NCBI RefSeq assembly: GCF_036046055.1
Contig: NZ_CP107939.1
Location: forward strand, 1,674,001 to 1,738,000
Reading direction: 5' to 3'
Length of the DNA stretch: 64,000 nucleotides
DNA from: Nocardia sp. NBC_00403
GTDB taxonomy: Bacteria > Actinomycetota > Actinomycetes > Mycobacteriales > Mycobacteriaceae
The notes below the pieces were generated by a model. That model was not told the DNA's origin. It searched no databases and saw only the letters and a program-made list of their open reading frames with translations. This document shows positions 30,910-39,484 of the stretch, in pieces. The position numbers and the translations under genes are program-made. Position 1 is the stretch's first letter. Every line of letters starts with the position of its first letter.

Positions 30910-31229
30910 TGAACTGGATCGTCCTCGGCGTGGCCGGCGTGGTGGAGATCATCTGGTCGCAGAGCATCAAACCCACCGAGAACTTCACCCGCCTCATCCC
31001 CACCGTCATCTGCTTCATCCTGGGAGCCGTAGCGGTCTACCTACTGTCCCGAGCCATGCAGACCCTCCCCGTCGGCACCGCCTACGCGATCTTCACCGGC
31101 ATCGGCGCCGTCGGCGCGATCGGCCTCGGCATCATCGTCAACAAGGACCCGCTCAGCGCAGGCAGAATCCTCTCCCTATCCCTGATCCTCGGCGGCATCG
31201 TCCTCGCCCGCGTCACCAACCCGGACTGA
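30909..31229 (+). CDS. SMR family efflux protein (SugE/guanidinium-exporter type)
   Basis: A 106-residue protein with four membrane helices. The first helix carries the essential Glu in VVEIIWSQSIK, and VGTAYAIFTGIGAVGAIGLG matches the SugE subgroup. It overlaps the azoreductase stop (TGATG). SugE proteins export guanidinium or quaternary cations; which applies here is not clear. Confidence 0.88.
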   Translation: MNWIVLGVAGVVEIIWSQSIKPTENFTRLIPTVICFILGAVAVYLLSRAMQTLPVGTAYAIFTGIGAVGAIGLGIIVNKDPLSAGRILSLSLILGGIVLARVTNPD

Positions 31230-31690
31230 CAAGCTGAAGGGCCCGGCTCATGTTCTTCGCGCAACGTGACAACTGCAGGGTGGGAATCGAGCTGCAGCCC
31301 CACGCCGCCGCACGCAGATGGTGATCTTGCCGGGAGTGAATGGGATTTTCGGCGACTACTACCGGAACCCCGGCCCGGCCGCCCAAAGGGACGCGACGAC
31401 GAGACGAAGCAGGCGCTGACTCGAGGCGGCGGACCTCTGCCTGTTTCACCACCCTGCTCGACACCATCGCTCAGCGCCGCAGCGCCGGCAAAGACACGGT
31501 GCGGGATTGCAGCGAAGCTGGTGGTGCCTCCGTGCGGAAACGCCGTTGACGGGACTCTTTTGCGGGTGACGGCGGGACTCATATTCCTCCGGCGCCCGGC
31601 GTACGATAGCGGTGGCTGATCCGGGGTCGGTGGCCCCGCCGGTCGGCGACCGAGGTGGATGCGAGGAAGTGGCTCACAAGGGAGCTGAGT
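31230..31690. other. Intergenic stretch before the P450 operon
   Basis: About 460 bases without a supported gene. Short open frames exist on both strands but none shows family features or a ribosome site. The P450 operon promoter is presumably in the last 100 bases; GGGAGCTGAGT precedes the ferredoxin ATG. Confidence 0.5.
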
Positions 31691-31906
31691 ATGCGCATCG
31701 TAGTGGATCTGAACAAGTGTCTGGGATACGCGCAGTGTGTCCCGCTGGCGCCGGATGTGCTGAAGCTGCTCGGTGACGAGGCGCTCGCCTACGATCCCAA
31801 CCCTGATGAATCCCAACGCCAGCGGGTGCTGAGGGCGGCGGCGGCATGTCCGGTTCAGGCAATCATCGTGGAGACCTACACTCCCGCTGAGGGTGACCCG
31901 ATGTGA
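31691..31906 (+). CDS. [3Fe-4S] ferredoxin, P450 redox partner
   Basis: A 71-residue ferredoxin. The ligands are Cys10, Cys16 and Cys53 in CLGYAQC and AACPVQA, the CxxYxxC...CP arrangement of single-cluster ferredoxins that serve bacterial P450s. It would carry electrons from the reductase encoded next (GTGA overlap) to the P450 gene in the same operon. The ATG at 31691 fits the family N terminus. Confidence 0.92.
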   Translation: MRIVVDLNKCLGYAQCVPLAPDVLKLLGDEALAYDPNPDESQRQRVLRAAAACPVQAIIVETYTPAEGDPM

Positions 31907-33303
31907 GCGCGGCATCGCTGGTCGCCGAGCTGGTGGCAGCGTTTCGCGCGGAAGGCCGCATCGTGATCGTGGGCGCCTCGCTGGCCGGGTTGCGCGCCGC
32001 GGAAGCGTTGCGAGAGCGCGGTTTCCGCGGCAAGCTCACGGTGATCGGCGACGAGCCGCACGAGCCCTACGATCGTCCGCCGCTGTCGAAGCAGGTGCTC
32101 GAGGGATGGGTACACCCCGACCACACCAGGCTCCCGCGACGGCGGGCCGTCAACGCCGACTGGCGGCTGGGGGTGGCCGCCACCGGCCTGGATCGGGTCA
32201 ACCGCCAGGTGCTGCTGGCCAACGGGGACAAGGTCGACTACGACCGGCTGCTGATCGCCACCGGGGTGCGGGCACGGCCGTGGATCAATCCTCGAGAAGC
32301 CGCGCTCGAGGGTGTTTTCACAGTTCGCACCTGCGATGACGCCACACGCCTGCAGGCCGCGCTGCACGCCGGCCCTCGGCGGGTCCTCATCATCGGGTCG
32401 GGATTCATCGGATCGGAGATGGCCTCGGTGTGTTGCAAGCTGGGCCTGCCGGTGACAGTCACCGAACGCGCCGACGGGCCGCTGGTCGGCGCGCTGGGCG
32501 GGGTGATCGGTGATATCGCCGCCAGGATGCAGCGCGATGCGGGGGTCGACCTGCGCACCGGGGTCGCGGTCGAGGCGCTGGAGGCAGATGACGGCGGCCA
32601 CGTGCGGCAGGCTCGGCTTTCCGATGGAGCCACCCTCGATGTCGACGTCGTGGTCGCGTCACTGGGCTCGATCCGCAACGTCGAGTGGCTCGAGGGCGCC
32701 GGGCTGGCCAGCGGCTTCTGGGGGGTGGGTTGCGACGCCGGCTGCCGCGCGTTCGACATCAACGGCGTAGTGACCGACAACATCTTCGTCGCCGGCGACA
32801 TCGCGCGCGCCCCGCACGTGCTCTACGAGTACCAGTTCATCTCCATGGAGCACTGGGACAACGCGGTGTCCGGAGCTCAGGTAGCTGCCAACAACATGAT
32901 CAACCTGGAGACCGAGCGGTGCCCGCACCTTCCGCTGCCGATGTTCTGGTCGGCCCAGTTCGGCGTCAACATCAAGGGTGTGGGGGTGTGCTCGTTCGGC
33001 GACGAGATCGTGTTCACCCAAGGTTCGCCTTGCGAGCGCCGCTTCGCCGCCGCGTACGGCCGTCAGGGGCGCATCGTCGGCGCCGTCACGTTCGACCACG
33101 GCAAGTGGCTGGACTACTACAGCGCTCTCATCGAGCGGTCGGCGCCGTTCCCGCCGCCACCACCGGGCTACGACCAGCCTGCGGGCGCGACACCGATCCC
33201 GGCGCGCTTCCCGGATCCGCGCGTGCCCACCGAGATTCCCACCGTCGTGCTCACCGGCCACGACCCGACCACGCGGGGTGCCGAGTTTCGTCGGCGGAGC
33301 TGA
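31903..33303 (+). CDS. FAD-dependent ferredoxin reductase
   Basis: A 466-residue NAD(P)H:ferredoxin oxidoreductase. It shows the FAD fold IVIVGASLAGLRAAEALRE, the EPYDRPPLSKQ motif, the NAD fold RVLIIGSGFIGSEMASVC, and the second FAD signature GVVTDNIFVAGDIARAPH. About 25 extra residues precede the FAD fold and a Pro-rich tail of some 60 residues follows. It starts with a GTG that overlaps the ferredoxin stop. Confidence 0.92.
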   Translation: MSAASLVAELVAAFRAEGRIVIVGASLAGLRAAEALRERGFRGKLTVIGDEPHEPYDRPPLSKQVLEGWVHPDHTRLPRRRAVNADWRLGVAATGLDRVNRQVLLANGDKVDYDRLLIATGVRARPWINPREAALEGVFTVRTCDDATRLQAALHAGPRRVLIIGSGFIGSEMASVCCKLGLPVTVTERADGPLVGALGGVIGDIAARMQRDAGVDLRTGVAVEALEADDGGHVRQARLSDGATLDVDVVVASLGSIRNVEWLEGAGLASGFWGVGCDAGCRAFDINGVVTDNIFVAGDIARAPHVLYEYQFISMEHWDNAVSGAQVAANNMINLETERCPHLPLPMFWSAQFGVNIKGVGVCSFGDEIVFTQGSPCERRFAAAYGRQGRIVGAVTFDHGKWLDYYSALIERSAPFPPPPPGYDQPAGATPIPARFPDPRVPTEIPTVVLTGHDPTTRGAEFRRRS

Positions 33304-33340
33304 CATCGCACGCCACTGCCCACCGAATCAAGGAGGGATT

Positions 33341-34618
33341 ATGACCGTAGAGACTGCCTGGGCGGAGGCGATGACCTACGACAACCGCGCCGATCCGTAC
33401 CCGTTCTTCGCCGAGCTTCGCAAAACTCCCGTCGTGCAGGTGGCCGACAACCTCTATGTCGTCACCGGCTACCGCGAACTGCTGGCGCTCGCGCACGACC
33501 CACGGATCAGTTCCGACGTCCGCCGCAGCCCGCTGGCAGCCCACCTAGCGGGCGACGCCGAACCGCCCGCGGGCGTCGAAGACTTGCAGGCGCACGGCGG
33601 CCGTCAACCGAGCATCATCGTGTCCGATCCGCCGAATCACGACCGGGCCCGCCGGCAGGTGATGCGCCACTTCGGGCCGCCACACTCGCCCGACCTGATC
33701 CCGAGCATGGAGCCCGGCATCGTCGGGCTGTGCAACAAGCTGCTCGACGACATCAAAGCCCGAGAATCAACCAGGTTCGACGTGGTCGACGACTACGCCT
33801 ATCCCGTACCGGTGACAATGATCTGCAAAATCCTCGGGGTCCCCCGCGCCGACGAACCAACCTTTCACGTCTGGATCCGTGACCTGTTGACGGGTCTGGA
33901 TCTGGGCCCGGATGCCGCCACCGACGAAGGACGGGCCCGCGCAGCAAAAGGCCGAGCCGCCGGTGCGGCACTGCGGCACTACCTCGCCGAGCTGATCGAG
34001 CAATACCGTCACCAGCCCGGAGATGGACTGCTGTCGGACCTGGTCAACGACACCGAAGGGCCGGACGGTCCGATGTCACCGCAGGAGGCGGTATCCAACG
34101 CGCAGTTGTTGCTCGTCGCCGGCCACGACTCCACGGTCAACACCATCTCCAACTGTGTGATGACCCTGCTACGCAACCCCGGCTCGTTCGAGCTGCTGCG
34201 GCAGCGCCCGGAACTAATTCCACGCGCCATCGAAGAAGTCCAGCGACTGCAGTCGGCCGTGCAGTTCTTCCCCAGCCGCAGCGCCACCGACGACATCGAG
34301 ATCGCCGACACCGTCATCCCGAAGGGCGCGGCGGTGCACCTGATGTACAGCGCCGCCAACCGCGACCCCACCCGCTTCGCCAACCCCGACCAGTACGACC
34401 CCGAACGCCCCGACAACGAGCACGTCGGCTGGGGCAGCGGTATCCACACCTGCATCGGCGGCCCGCTAGCGCGGCTCGAAGTCAACCTCACACTGGAAAC
34501 ATTCCTGCGCCGCGTGCAGAGCCCCCGCCTGGTAGACGACCCACCGCCATATCGCCGAAGCCATATCTTCCGCGGACCCCTACACCTCATGATCGACGTC
34601 GACCACATCACCGACTGA
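33341..34618 (+). CDS. Cytochrome P450
   Basis: A 425-residue soluble monooxygenase. It has the I-helix oxygen motif LLLVAGHDSTVN, the K-helix ExxR in IEEVQRLQ, and the heme loop WGSGIHTCIGGPLARLE with Cys371 as axial ligand. The first residue of the loop is Trp where almost all P450s have Phe. AGGAGGG precedes ATG 33341. With ferredoxin and reductase it makes a self-sufficient class I system; substrate and CYP family cannot be named from sequence alone. Confidence 0.94.
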   Translation: MTVETAWAEAMTYDNRADPYPFFAELRKTPVVQVADNLYVVTGYRELLALAHDPRISSDVRRSPLAAHLAGDAEPPAGVEDLQAHGGRQPSIIVSDPPNHDRARRQVMRHFGPPHSPDLIPSMEPGIVGLCNKLLDDIKARESTRFDVVDDYAYPVPVTMICKILGVPRADEPTFHVWIRDLLTGLDLGPDAATDEGRARAAKGRAAGAALRHYLAELIEQYRHQPGDGLLSDLVNDTEGPDGPMSPQEAVSNAQLLLVAGHDSTVNTISNCVMTLLRNPGSFELLRQRPELIPRAIEEVQRLQSAVQFFPSRSATDDIEIADTVIPKGAAVHLMYSAANRDPTRFANPDQYDPERPDNEHVGWGSGIHTCIGGPLARLEVNLTLETFLRRVQSPRLVDDPPPYRRSHIFRGPLHLMIDVDHITD

Positions 34619-34970
34619 AGAACACATGGGACTGCCTCGGCTTCGGTTGACTCCAGGTTTACGCATCCGGTGTCTATGTCATCCTTGAAACAGGCTGGGG
34701 AGAGCGTATTTCAGTCCCATGGTGCGGGCTGAAGTGACGAGGCAACCTGTCCTCGTGGCCGCAGGTCACACGGTACTGTCGGCCCCATGACCGGCGGTGA
34801 CGCGTTTAGAGAGCGCACTGGTAACTCACCGGGCAGGGGCCAACTCGGCAACTCGCCTTACCGCCGGCCGCCAACGCCATCCTCGCAGCACCTGAGCCTG
34901 GCCTGAAGACGCGGAGAGGCAGGACCGGTAGGTTCGGTGTGTTTCACGTAACAACATCGAAAGGACCGTG
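34619..34970. other. Intergenic region before the OsmC gene
   Basis: About 350 bases with no supported gene. The end holds the OsmC ribosome site (AAAGGACCGTG). A 17-base string at 34715 also occurs at 19457 but looks like coincidence. Confidence 0.5.
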
Positions 34971-35411
34971 ATGCCCACACGTACCGCGCGCACTGCTTGG
35001 ACCGGCTCTCTGCAGGAGGGTTCGGGACAGGTCGAGCTGGCCAGCTCCGGCGTTGGCAAGTACGACGTGTCGTTTCCCAAGCGTGCCGCCGACGATGCCG
35101 ACGGCACCACCAGCCCGGAGGAACTGATCGCGGCGGCACACTCCTCATGTTTCGCGATGGCCCTCTCGGCGCAGATCGCCAATGCGGGCGGCACCCCGGA
35201 GAGCCTGGATGTCACCGCCGACGTCACCCTCGGCCCTGACCTGGACGGCGGATTCCGCATCAGCGGCATCAAGCTGACCGTCCGCGGCAGGGTCACCGGC
35301 CTCGACGCCGACGGTTTCGCCGCTGCGGCCGCCGCCGCAAAGGCGGGCTGCCCGGTCAGCAAGGCGCTGACAGGCGTCGACAACATCACGCTGGACGCCG
35401 CGCTCGCGTAA
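34971..35411 (+). CDS. OsmC family organic hydroperoxide reductase
   Basis: A 146-residue thiol peroxidase of the OsmC class. Catalytic cysteines are in AAHSSCFAMAL and KAGCPVSKAL, with the usual spacing of about 60 residues and the TSPEELIAAAHSSC lead-in. It protects against organic peroxides in the cytosol. ATG 34971 follows AAAGGA with 6-base spacing; a GTG one codon earlier is possible. It ends at a strong hairpin shared with the convergent gene. Confidence 0.93.
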   Translation: MPTRTARTAWTGSLQEGSGQVELASSGVGKYDVSFPKRAADDADGTTSPEELIAAAHSSCFAMALSAQIANAGGTPESLDVTADVTLGPDLDGGFRISGIKLTVRGRVTGLDADGFAAAAAAAKAGCPVSKALTGVDNITLDAALA

Positions 35412-35425
35412 GCAGGGTGATTTCC

Positions 35426-35472
35426 CGGTTCCTCGCACCTGCTCCGACAGCGGTCCGAGGTGCGAGGAACCG
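35426..35472. terminator. Hairpin terminator between convergent genes
   Basis: A perfect 15-bp stem (35426-35440 and 35458-35472; arms CGGTTCCTCGCACCT and complement, 17-base loop) lies 15 bases after the OsmC stop and 10 bases from the opposing stop. The following T-tract is weak. Confidence 0.8.
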
Positions 35473-35481
35473 AGTGCTTTA

Positions 35482-35982
35482 TCAGGACGACCAGGCGGTA
35501 CGAAAGTAGCGGCGGGCCGTGGGGTGGTACATCGCGGGGATCGCGATCAGGACGGCGAGAATGTGTCCGGTCCGGAAGATCCCGGTGATCACCGCCGACG
35601 GGCTGAGATTGTCGAAGAGATCGCCGATTTCTTGGGCGGACAACGTCGCGGCCGCGGGCTCGATGATCAGCGAGGCGAGTCCGACTATCCCGATGCCGAT
35701 GGTCAGAACGATGCGGGCCCAACGGGCGCCGTGCGCCATCCGGATGGCGACGCCGAGAACCACCAGGTAGATGACGCCCCGCACCGCTAGGCCGGTGGTG
35801 AGAGAACCCACATCGGCGCTGGGGCTGTCGAGATGCACCGCGACATAGGTCAGGGCCTCGCCGACGCCGCAGAGCAGTGCGGCGACGAGGCCGGTGAATG
35901 CCACCGAAACAGCGCGCGGTGGGCGCACAGAATGTTCGGCGCGCAAAGGTGCTGGCCAAATGGAAAAGGCAGTGCCGGTCAT
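35482..35982 (-). CDS. Hypothetical four-helix membrane protein
   Basis: A 166-residue protein with four likely membrane helices (about 27-50, 65-82, 88-108 and 132-150) and a cytosolic Arg-rich C terminus (HPTARRYFRTAW). No family is recognised with confidence. It is convergent with the OsmC gene and stands 36 bases downstream of cbtA's stop codon region on the opposite side, so it may be transcribed after cbtA or alone. Confidence 0.65.
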   Translation of the reverse strand: MTGTAFSIWPAPLRAEHSVRPPRAVSVAFTGLVAALLCGVGEALTYVAVHLDSPSADVGSLTTGLAVRGVIYLVVLGVAIRMAHGARWARIVLTIGIGIVGLASLIIEPAAATLSAQEIGDLFDNLSPSAVITGIFRTGHILAVLIAIPAMYHPTARRYFRTAWSS

Positions 35983-36018
35983 GAGACCAACACTGCCTTC
36001 GACCTTCCGAAGCGCGGA

Positions 36019-36843
36019 TCAGCCCGCGGTAGCGACCTGCTCTCGTACCGGAGTGCTAGGGCGCGTGGCGAATTCGGTGAGTGCCGCGAAGCCCAAGCCG
36101 AGGAACGCCCACAACGTGGCCGATTCGGCCAGCGAGGCCGCCCGGAACTGCCACAGCAGGGTCGCGGGGAAGTCGGCCTTTACCTCGTTCACGCCGGGCA
36201 GCAGGATATAGCCGACCGCCGCGATCAGCACGAAGGCCCCGACACCGGCGATCAGCCGGAACGTCTCGAGCTGTGTCGCAAGGGCTTTGTAGACGAACAC
36301 GCCGATGCCGACGGCCGCGAGGCCGAGCAGCACCGCCGCCACCCACAGCCAGGTGCGGTCGTTGATCGTTTCCGGATCACCCACCGCGGGCGGGTTCGCG
36401 GGGTACTTGAAGAACGGCACGGCCACGATCGCCGCCCAGCCGCCGACGGCCAGGCCGATCGCGAGCTTGGGGCCCGACAGTGTGGTGTACCGACGCGCGA
36501 AATGCGCCGCCGCGGCGAAGATGGCGCCGAACGCCATTCCCGCGAGGCCGAGCGCGAGGAATTGACCAGCCTTCTGTCCGCTCCGGCTGACCAGCGGTTC
36601 TTCCTCGTCGCCGTGTGAATGCCCTGCGGTCGACTCGGCATGCGCCGCTTCCGCAGCGGAATTGGCCTCTTCGATGGCAATGGCAGCGTCCACCTTGGGC
36701 TCGCCGACGAAGTAGCCCACCGTACCGGCCAGCAGGCCGGCGATGAGGCCGGCCAGCAGGCCACGTAACAGCAGGGTTTTGAGCGAACCGAGCAGTGGGA
36801 CGGCAGCCGGCAGAGTCGGCGAAGTAGGAGAATTCAGTGACAT
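36019..36843 (-). CDS. cbtA: CbtA family cobalt transporter subunit
   Basis: A 274-residue membrane protein of the CbtA family of predicted cobalt importers. It has about five to six helices, beginning with LLLRGLLAGLIAGLLAGTVG, then a soluble loop holding the metal-binding-like cluster HAESTAGHSHGDEEE (about 68-82). Its start overlaps the cbtB end by 10 bases. The cobalamin riboswitch upstream of cbtB fits a role in supplying cobalt for B12. Confidence 0.9.
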   Translation of the reverse strand: MSLNSPTSPTLPAAVPLLGSLKTLLLRGLLAGLIAGLLAGTVGYFVGEPKVDAAIAIEEANSAAEAAHAESTAGHSHGDEEEPLVSRSGQKAGQFLALGLAGMAFGAIFAAAAHFARRYTTLSGPKLAIGLAVGGWAAIVAVPFFKYPANPPAVGDPETINDRTWLWVAAVLLGLAAVGIGVFVYKALATQLETFRLIAGVGAFVLIAAVGYILLPGVNEVKADFPATLLWQFRAASLAESATLWAFLGLGFAALTEFATRPSTPVREQVATAG

Positions 36844-37028
36844 GGAACACCGAGCAGGTGACGTCCGTCGTGCATCAGCTCATGCATGAACATCCCGCTA
36901 CGCGAGATGGCCCCCTGGTCGAATCCGACCAGGTACAGCGTGAGGAGTGCGAGAAGAACGACGCCCACAGCGATGAGCAGTGTGGCGAGTGAATCGGTTG
37001 CCCGGCTCGGTGAATGCGCGATGGCCAT
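36834..37028 (-). CDS. cbtB: CbtB family cobalt transporter subunit
   Basis: A 64-residue protein with a single membrane helix (LATLLIAVGVVLLALLTLYL) and the family's His-rich C terminus FMHELMHDGRHLLGVPCH, likely a cobalt ligand. The ATG at 37028 has TAGGAGG upstream at good spacing. A longer frame exists but would run through the riboswitch. Confidence 0.9.
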   Translation of the reverse strand: MAIAHSPSRATDSLATLLIAVGVVLLALLTLYLVGFDQGAISRSGMFMHELMHDGRHLLGVPCH

Positions 37029-37069
37029 TCGAATCCTCCTAGGGATGCGCGTCCCGTCGAGTGGTCGGT

Positions 37070-37190
37070 GCGATGGTGCCGGCGTCTGGCTTTCCGGCAC
37101 CAGGACTCGAAAACGACCCGTCGATGCATGGAACACAGTGGCGCGACCGCTCCGGATTTGCACCGGAATTACCGCGTCACCATCGCGTTT
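37070..37190 (-). ncRNA. Cobalamin riboswitch
   Basis: On the minus strand, in order: GGTGCAAATCCGGAGCGGTC, then GCGCCACTGTG, GAGTC, and a B12-box-like AGCCAGACGCC. These are the conserved blocks of the cobalamin (B12-element) aptamer in the right order and spacing. It ends about 45 bases before the cbtB ATG, and should lower cbtBA expression when cobalamin is plentiful. Edges are approximate. Confidence 0.85.
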
Positions 37191-37294
37191 ATCTCCTCGA
37201 ACTGTGACACCTGCGAGTGCCCGACGTCAATACGGCCGCCGGGTTACCGACGCCACGGTGGGCGAGTCAACCGGCCGGGTGCGCCGGTCTCGCC

Positions 37295-37609
37295 TCAGGA
37301 AGCGGGTTTCGCGGCGACGTCGAGCACGACCTCGAATTCCAGCAGCGACGCACCCGTGGAAACCGGCTTCTGCCGCTCGCCCGCATGCGCCTCACGCGCA
37401 GGCCCATCCCGCCACGCCGCGAAGGATTCCTCCGAATCCCACTGGGTGACAACGAAGTACCGGTTCTCGCCGGCGACGGGGCGCAACAATTGGAAGCCGA
37501 GGAATCCCGGCGAGCCCTCGACCGCATGCGCGCGGTGAGCGAACCGCTTTTCCAACTCGGGGCCCGCGCCCTCAGGGACCTCGATTGCATTGATCTTCAC
37601 AACTGGCAT
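37295..37609 (-). CDS. mhuD: Heme-degrading monooxygenase MhuD
   Basis: A 104-residue ABM-fold enzyme that opens heme to mycobilin and frees iron. The sequence MPVVKINAIEVPEGAGPELE is nearly identical to M. tuberculosis MhuD (Rv3592), and the catalytic Asn7, Trp66 and His75 are all present. The start is at the family N terminus. Upstream lies a repeat-rich region, so its promoter must be within or beside the first repeat unit. Confidence 0.95.
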   Translation of the reverse strand: MPVVKINAIEVPEGAGPELEKRFAHRAHAVEGSPGFLGFQLLRPVAGENRYFVVTQWDSEESFAAWRDGPAREAHAGERQKPVSTGASLLEFEVVLDVAAKPAS

Positions 37610-37684
37610 TGGTTGATTTTGCAGCGCCTGCGGCGCTGCGTGTTCGCGGGGCTGTGTTTTTTGGCAGCGCCTTCGGCGCTGCGT

Positions 37685-37778
37685 GTTCGCGGCCCCCTTG
37701 GTCTCGCTTCCGAGCCGTCGAGACTCGCGACTTCGTCGCATGCGCTTCGACGGCTCGGAAGCGAGACGGGCCGCGAAC
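37685..37778. repeat. Long inverted repeat (locus 1)
   Basis: A perfect 21-bp stem (37701-37721 with 37747-37767; arm GTCTCGCTTCCGAGCCGTCG A) is extended by a further 11 bp (GTTCGCGGCCC with GGGCCGCGAAC) beyond a 5-base bulge. The same element recurs at 50527-50620 and in part at 41970-42013. Confidence 0.9.
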
Positions 37779-37841
37779 TTTAGTGCTCGGTCTCGCTTCG
37801 CTCGGAAGGCGTCATTGTGCCGGGTGGGTGCGTTGGTAGTT

Positions 37842-38393
37842 GAGCTTGCGACTTTGGTTTAGACGCTTAGGGGGCTGTCGGCGCTCAGGGGGCTATAGGT
37901 GGGATGCGCCCCGAACTCTGTGCTCGGGTCTCGCTTCGCTTGGAAGGTGTCATCGTGCCGGGTGGGTGCGTTGGTAGTTGAGCTTGCGACTTTGGTTTAG
38001 GCGCTTAGGGGGCTGTCGGCGCTCAGGGGGCTATAGGTGGGATGCGCCCCGAACTCTGTGCTCGGGTCTCGCTTCGCTTGGAAGGTGTCATCGTGCCGGG
38101 TGGGTGCGTTGGTAGTTGAGCTTGCGACTTTGGTTTAGGCGCTTAGGGGGCTGTCGGCGCTCAGGGGGCTATAGGTGGGATGCGCCCCGAACTCTGTGCT
38201 CGGGTCTCGCTTCGCTTGGAAGGTGTCATCGTGCCGGGTGGGTGCGTTGGTAGTTGAGCTTGCGACTTTGGTTTAGGCGCTTAGGGGGCTGTCGGCGCTC
38301 AGGGGGCTATAGGTGGGATGCGCCCCGAACTCTGTGCTCGGGTCTCGCTTCGCTTGGAAGGTGTCATCGTGCCGGGTGGGGGCGTCGGTAGCT
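37842..38393. repeat. Tandem array of four 138-bp units (locus 1)
   Basis: The marker GAGCTTGCGACTT begins at 37842, 37980, 38118, 38256 and 38394, giving exact 138-base spacing. The second and third units read as identical over their full length and the fourth differs only near its end; the first differs at one base near TTTAGACG. Each unit contains TCGCTTCGCTTGGAAGG and TGTCATCGTGCCGGG. Degenerate copies follow to about 38620. Confidence 0.93.
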
Positions 38394-38725
38394 GAGCTTG
38401 CGACTTCGATGGATGGGTCTCGGGCCGCTGTAGAGGTGGGATGCGCTGCGAACTCTGATGCTCGGTGTCGCTTCGCTCGGAAGTGTGCCGAGTGGGGCGT
38501 CGGTAGCTGAGCTTGCGACTTTGGTGGACACGCCTTGGCTGTTGTGGTGGGGGCCTCGGGCCGCGAACGCTGGTGCTGGGTGTTGTTGCGTTCGGAAGGC
38601 ATCGTCGTGGTCGTGGGAGTGCGGTTTGATGGGGAGGTCGCGACTTGTTGCATGCGCCTGCTGCGCGCTAGTGGTCGCAAATGGTGCTCGTAGGGTGGGT
38701 CGTGGTCGCGTGATCGGCGAACGTA

Positions 38726-39481
38726 TTGTCGCTTTCAATGTTGCATGACGAAGGTGGGGCAGGGGTTCCGATCCTGCTGTTGCACGGGTTGATGGGCAGT
38801 GCTCGCACCTGGGGTGGTCAGCTGGAGTGGCTGCGGGGGTTCGGGCATGTCTATACGTTCGATGCTGCTGGGCACGGTCGACCGGCGCCCGCTGAACTCA
38901 CCACCGAGGCGTTTATCGAAGACTTGGCGGCGGCGACCGCGCAGATCTCCGAGCCCATGGTTGTGATCGGGCATTCGATGGGCGGGTTGCACGGGTGGGT
39001 CTTTGCTGCGGCCTATCCCGATCGGGTGCGTGCGCTGGTTGTCGAGGACATCGCACCGGATTTCACCGGACGGACGGCTCAGGATTGGGCGGCGATGATC
39101 GAGGCGTGGCCGCCGTTTCCGGACGAGGATGCGGTGCTGGATTTTTTCGGTCCGGTCGCTGGGCGGTATTTCCTGAATTCGTTCGAGCGCGGGGCGGACG
39201 GCTATCGGCTGCACGGTTCGGTCGAGACCTTCCGTGATATTTCCGAGGAGTGGGGCACCCGCGATTTCTGGGCGCAGTGGAAGGCGATCACGGTGCCCGC
39301 GCTGCTGATCGAAGGCGAATTCACCATTACGCCGGCGGGGCAGATGCGGCAGATGGCCGTCGTCCACCCGGACGCCGTCTATGTGAAGATCCCGAACTCC
39401 GGCCATCTCGTGCACGACGACCAGCCCGAGCGGTACCGCGCCGAGGTCGAGGTGTTCCTGCGCCGGGTCCTCGGCGAGTAG
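38726..39481 (+). CDS. Alpha/beta hydrolase
   Basis: A cytosolic hydrolase of 251 residues. It has the oxyanion segment LLLHGLMGSARTW, the nucleophile elbow VVIGHSMGGLHGW, a lid region (residues about 115-170) and the catalytic His in IPNSGHLVHDDQP. It corresponds in position to M. tuberculosis Rv3591c. The start is uncertain: TTG 38726 and ATG 38738 are the only reasonable choices after the upstream stop at 38711, and neither has a strong ribosome site. Substrate unknown. Confidence 0.85.
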   Translation: MSLSMLHDEGGAGVPILLLHGLMGSARTWGGQLEWLRGFGHVYTFDAAGHGRPAPAELTTEAFIEDLAAATAQISEPMVVIGHSMGGLHGWVFAAAYPDRVRALVVEDIAPDFTGRTAQDWAAMIEAWPPFPDEDAVLDFFGPVAGRYFLNSFERGADGYRLHGSVETFRDISEEWGTRDFWAQWKAITVPALLIEGEFTITPAGQMRQMAVVHPDAVYVKIPNSGHLVHDDQPERYRAEVEVFLRRVLGE

Positions 39482-39484
39482 CTG

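Larger units (their letters stand above)
37610..38725. other. Repeat-rich intergenic region (locus 1)
   Basis: About 1.1 kb between divergent mhuD and the alpha/beta hydrolase gene. It holds a long hairpin, four 138-bp tandem units and degenerate copies up to about 38620. Frames on either strand are broken by stops in every unit, so no protein is supported. Confidence 0.8.

Noticed and set aside
37029-37163. Longer N terminus for CbtB
   Set aside because: The added codons lie inside the cobalamin riboswitch, and a good ribosome site precedes ATG 37028.
37842-38393. CRISPR array
   Set aside because: Units of 138 bp are joined head to tail without variable spacers and there are no cas genes nearby.
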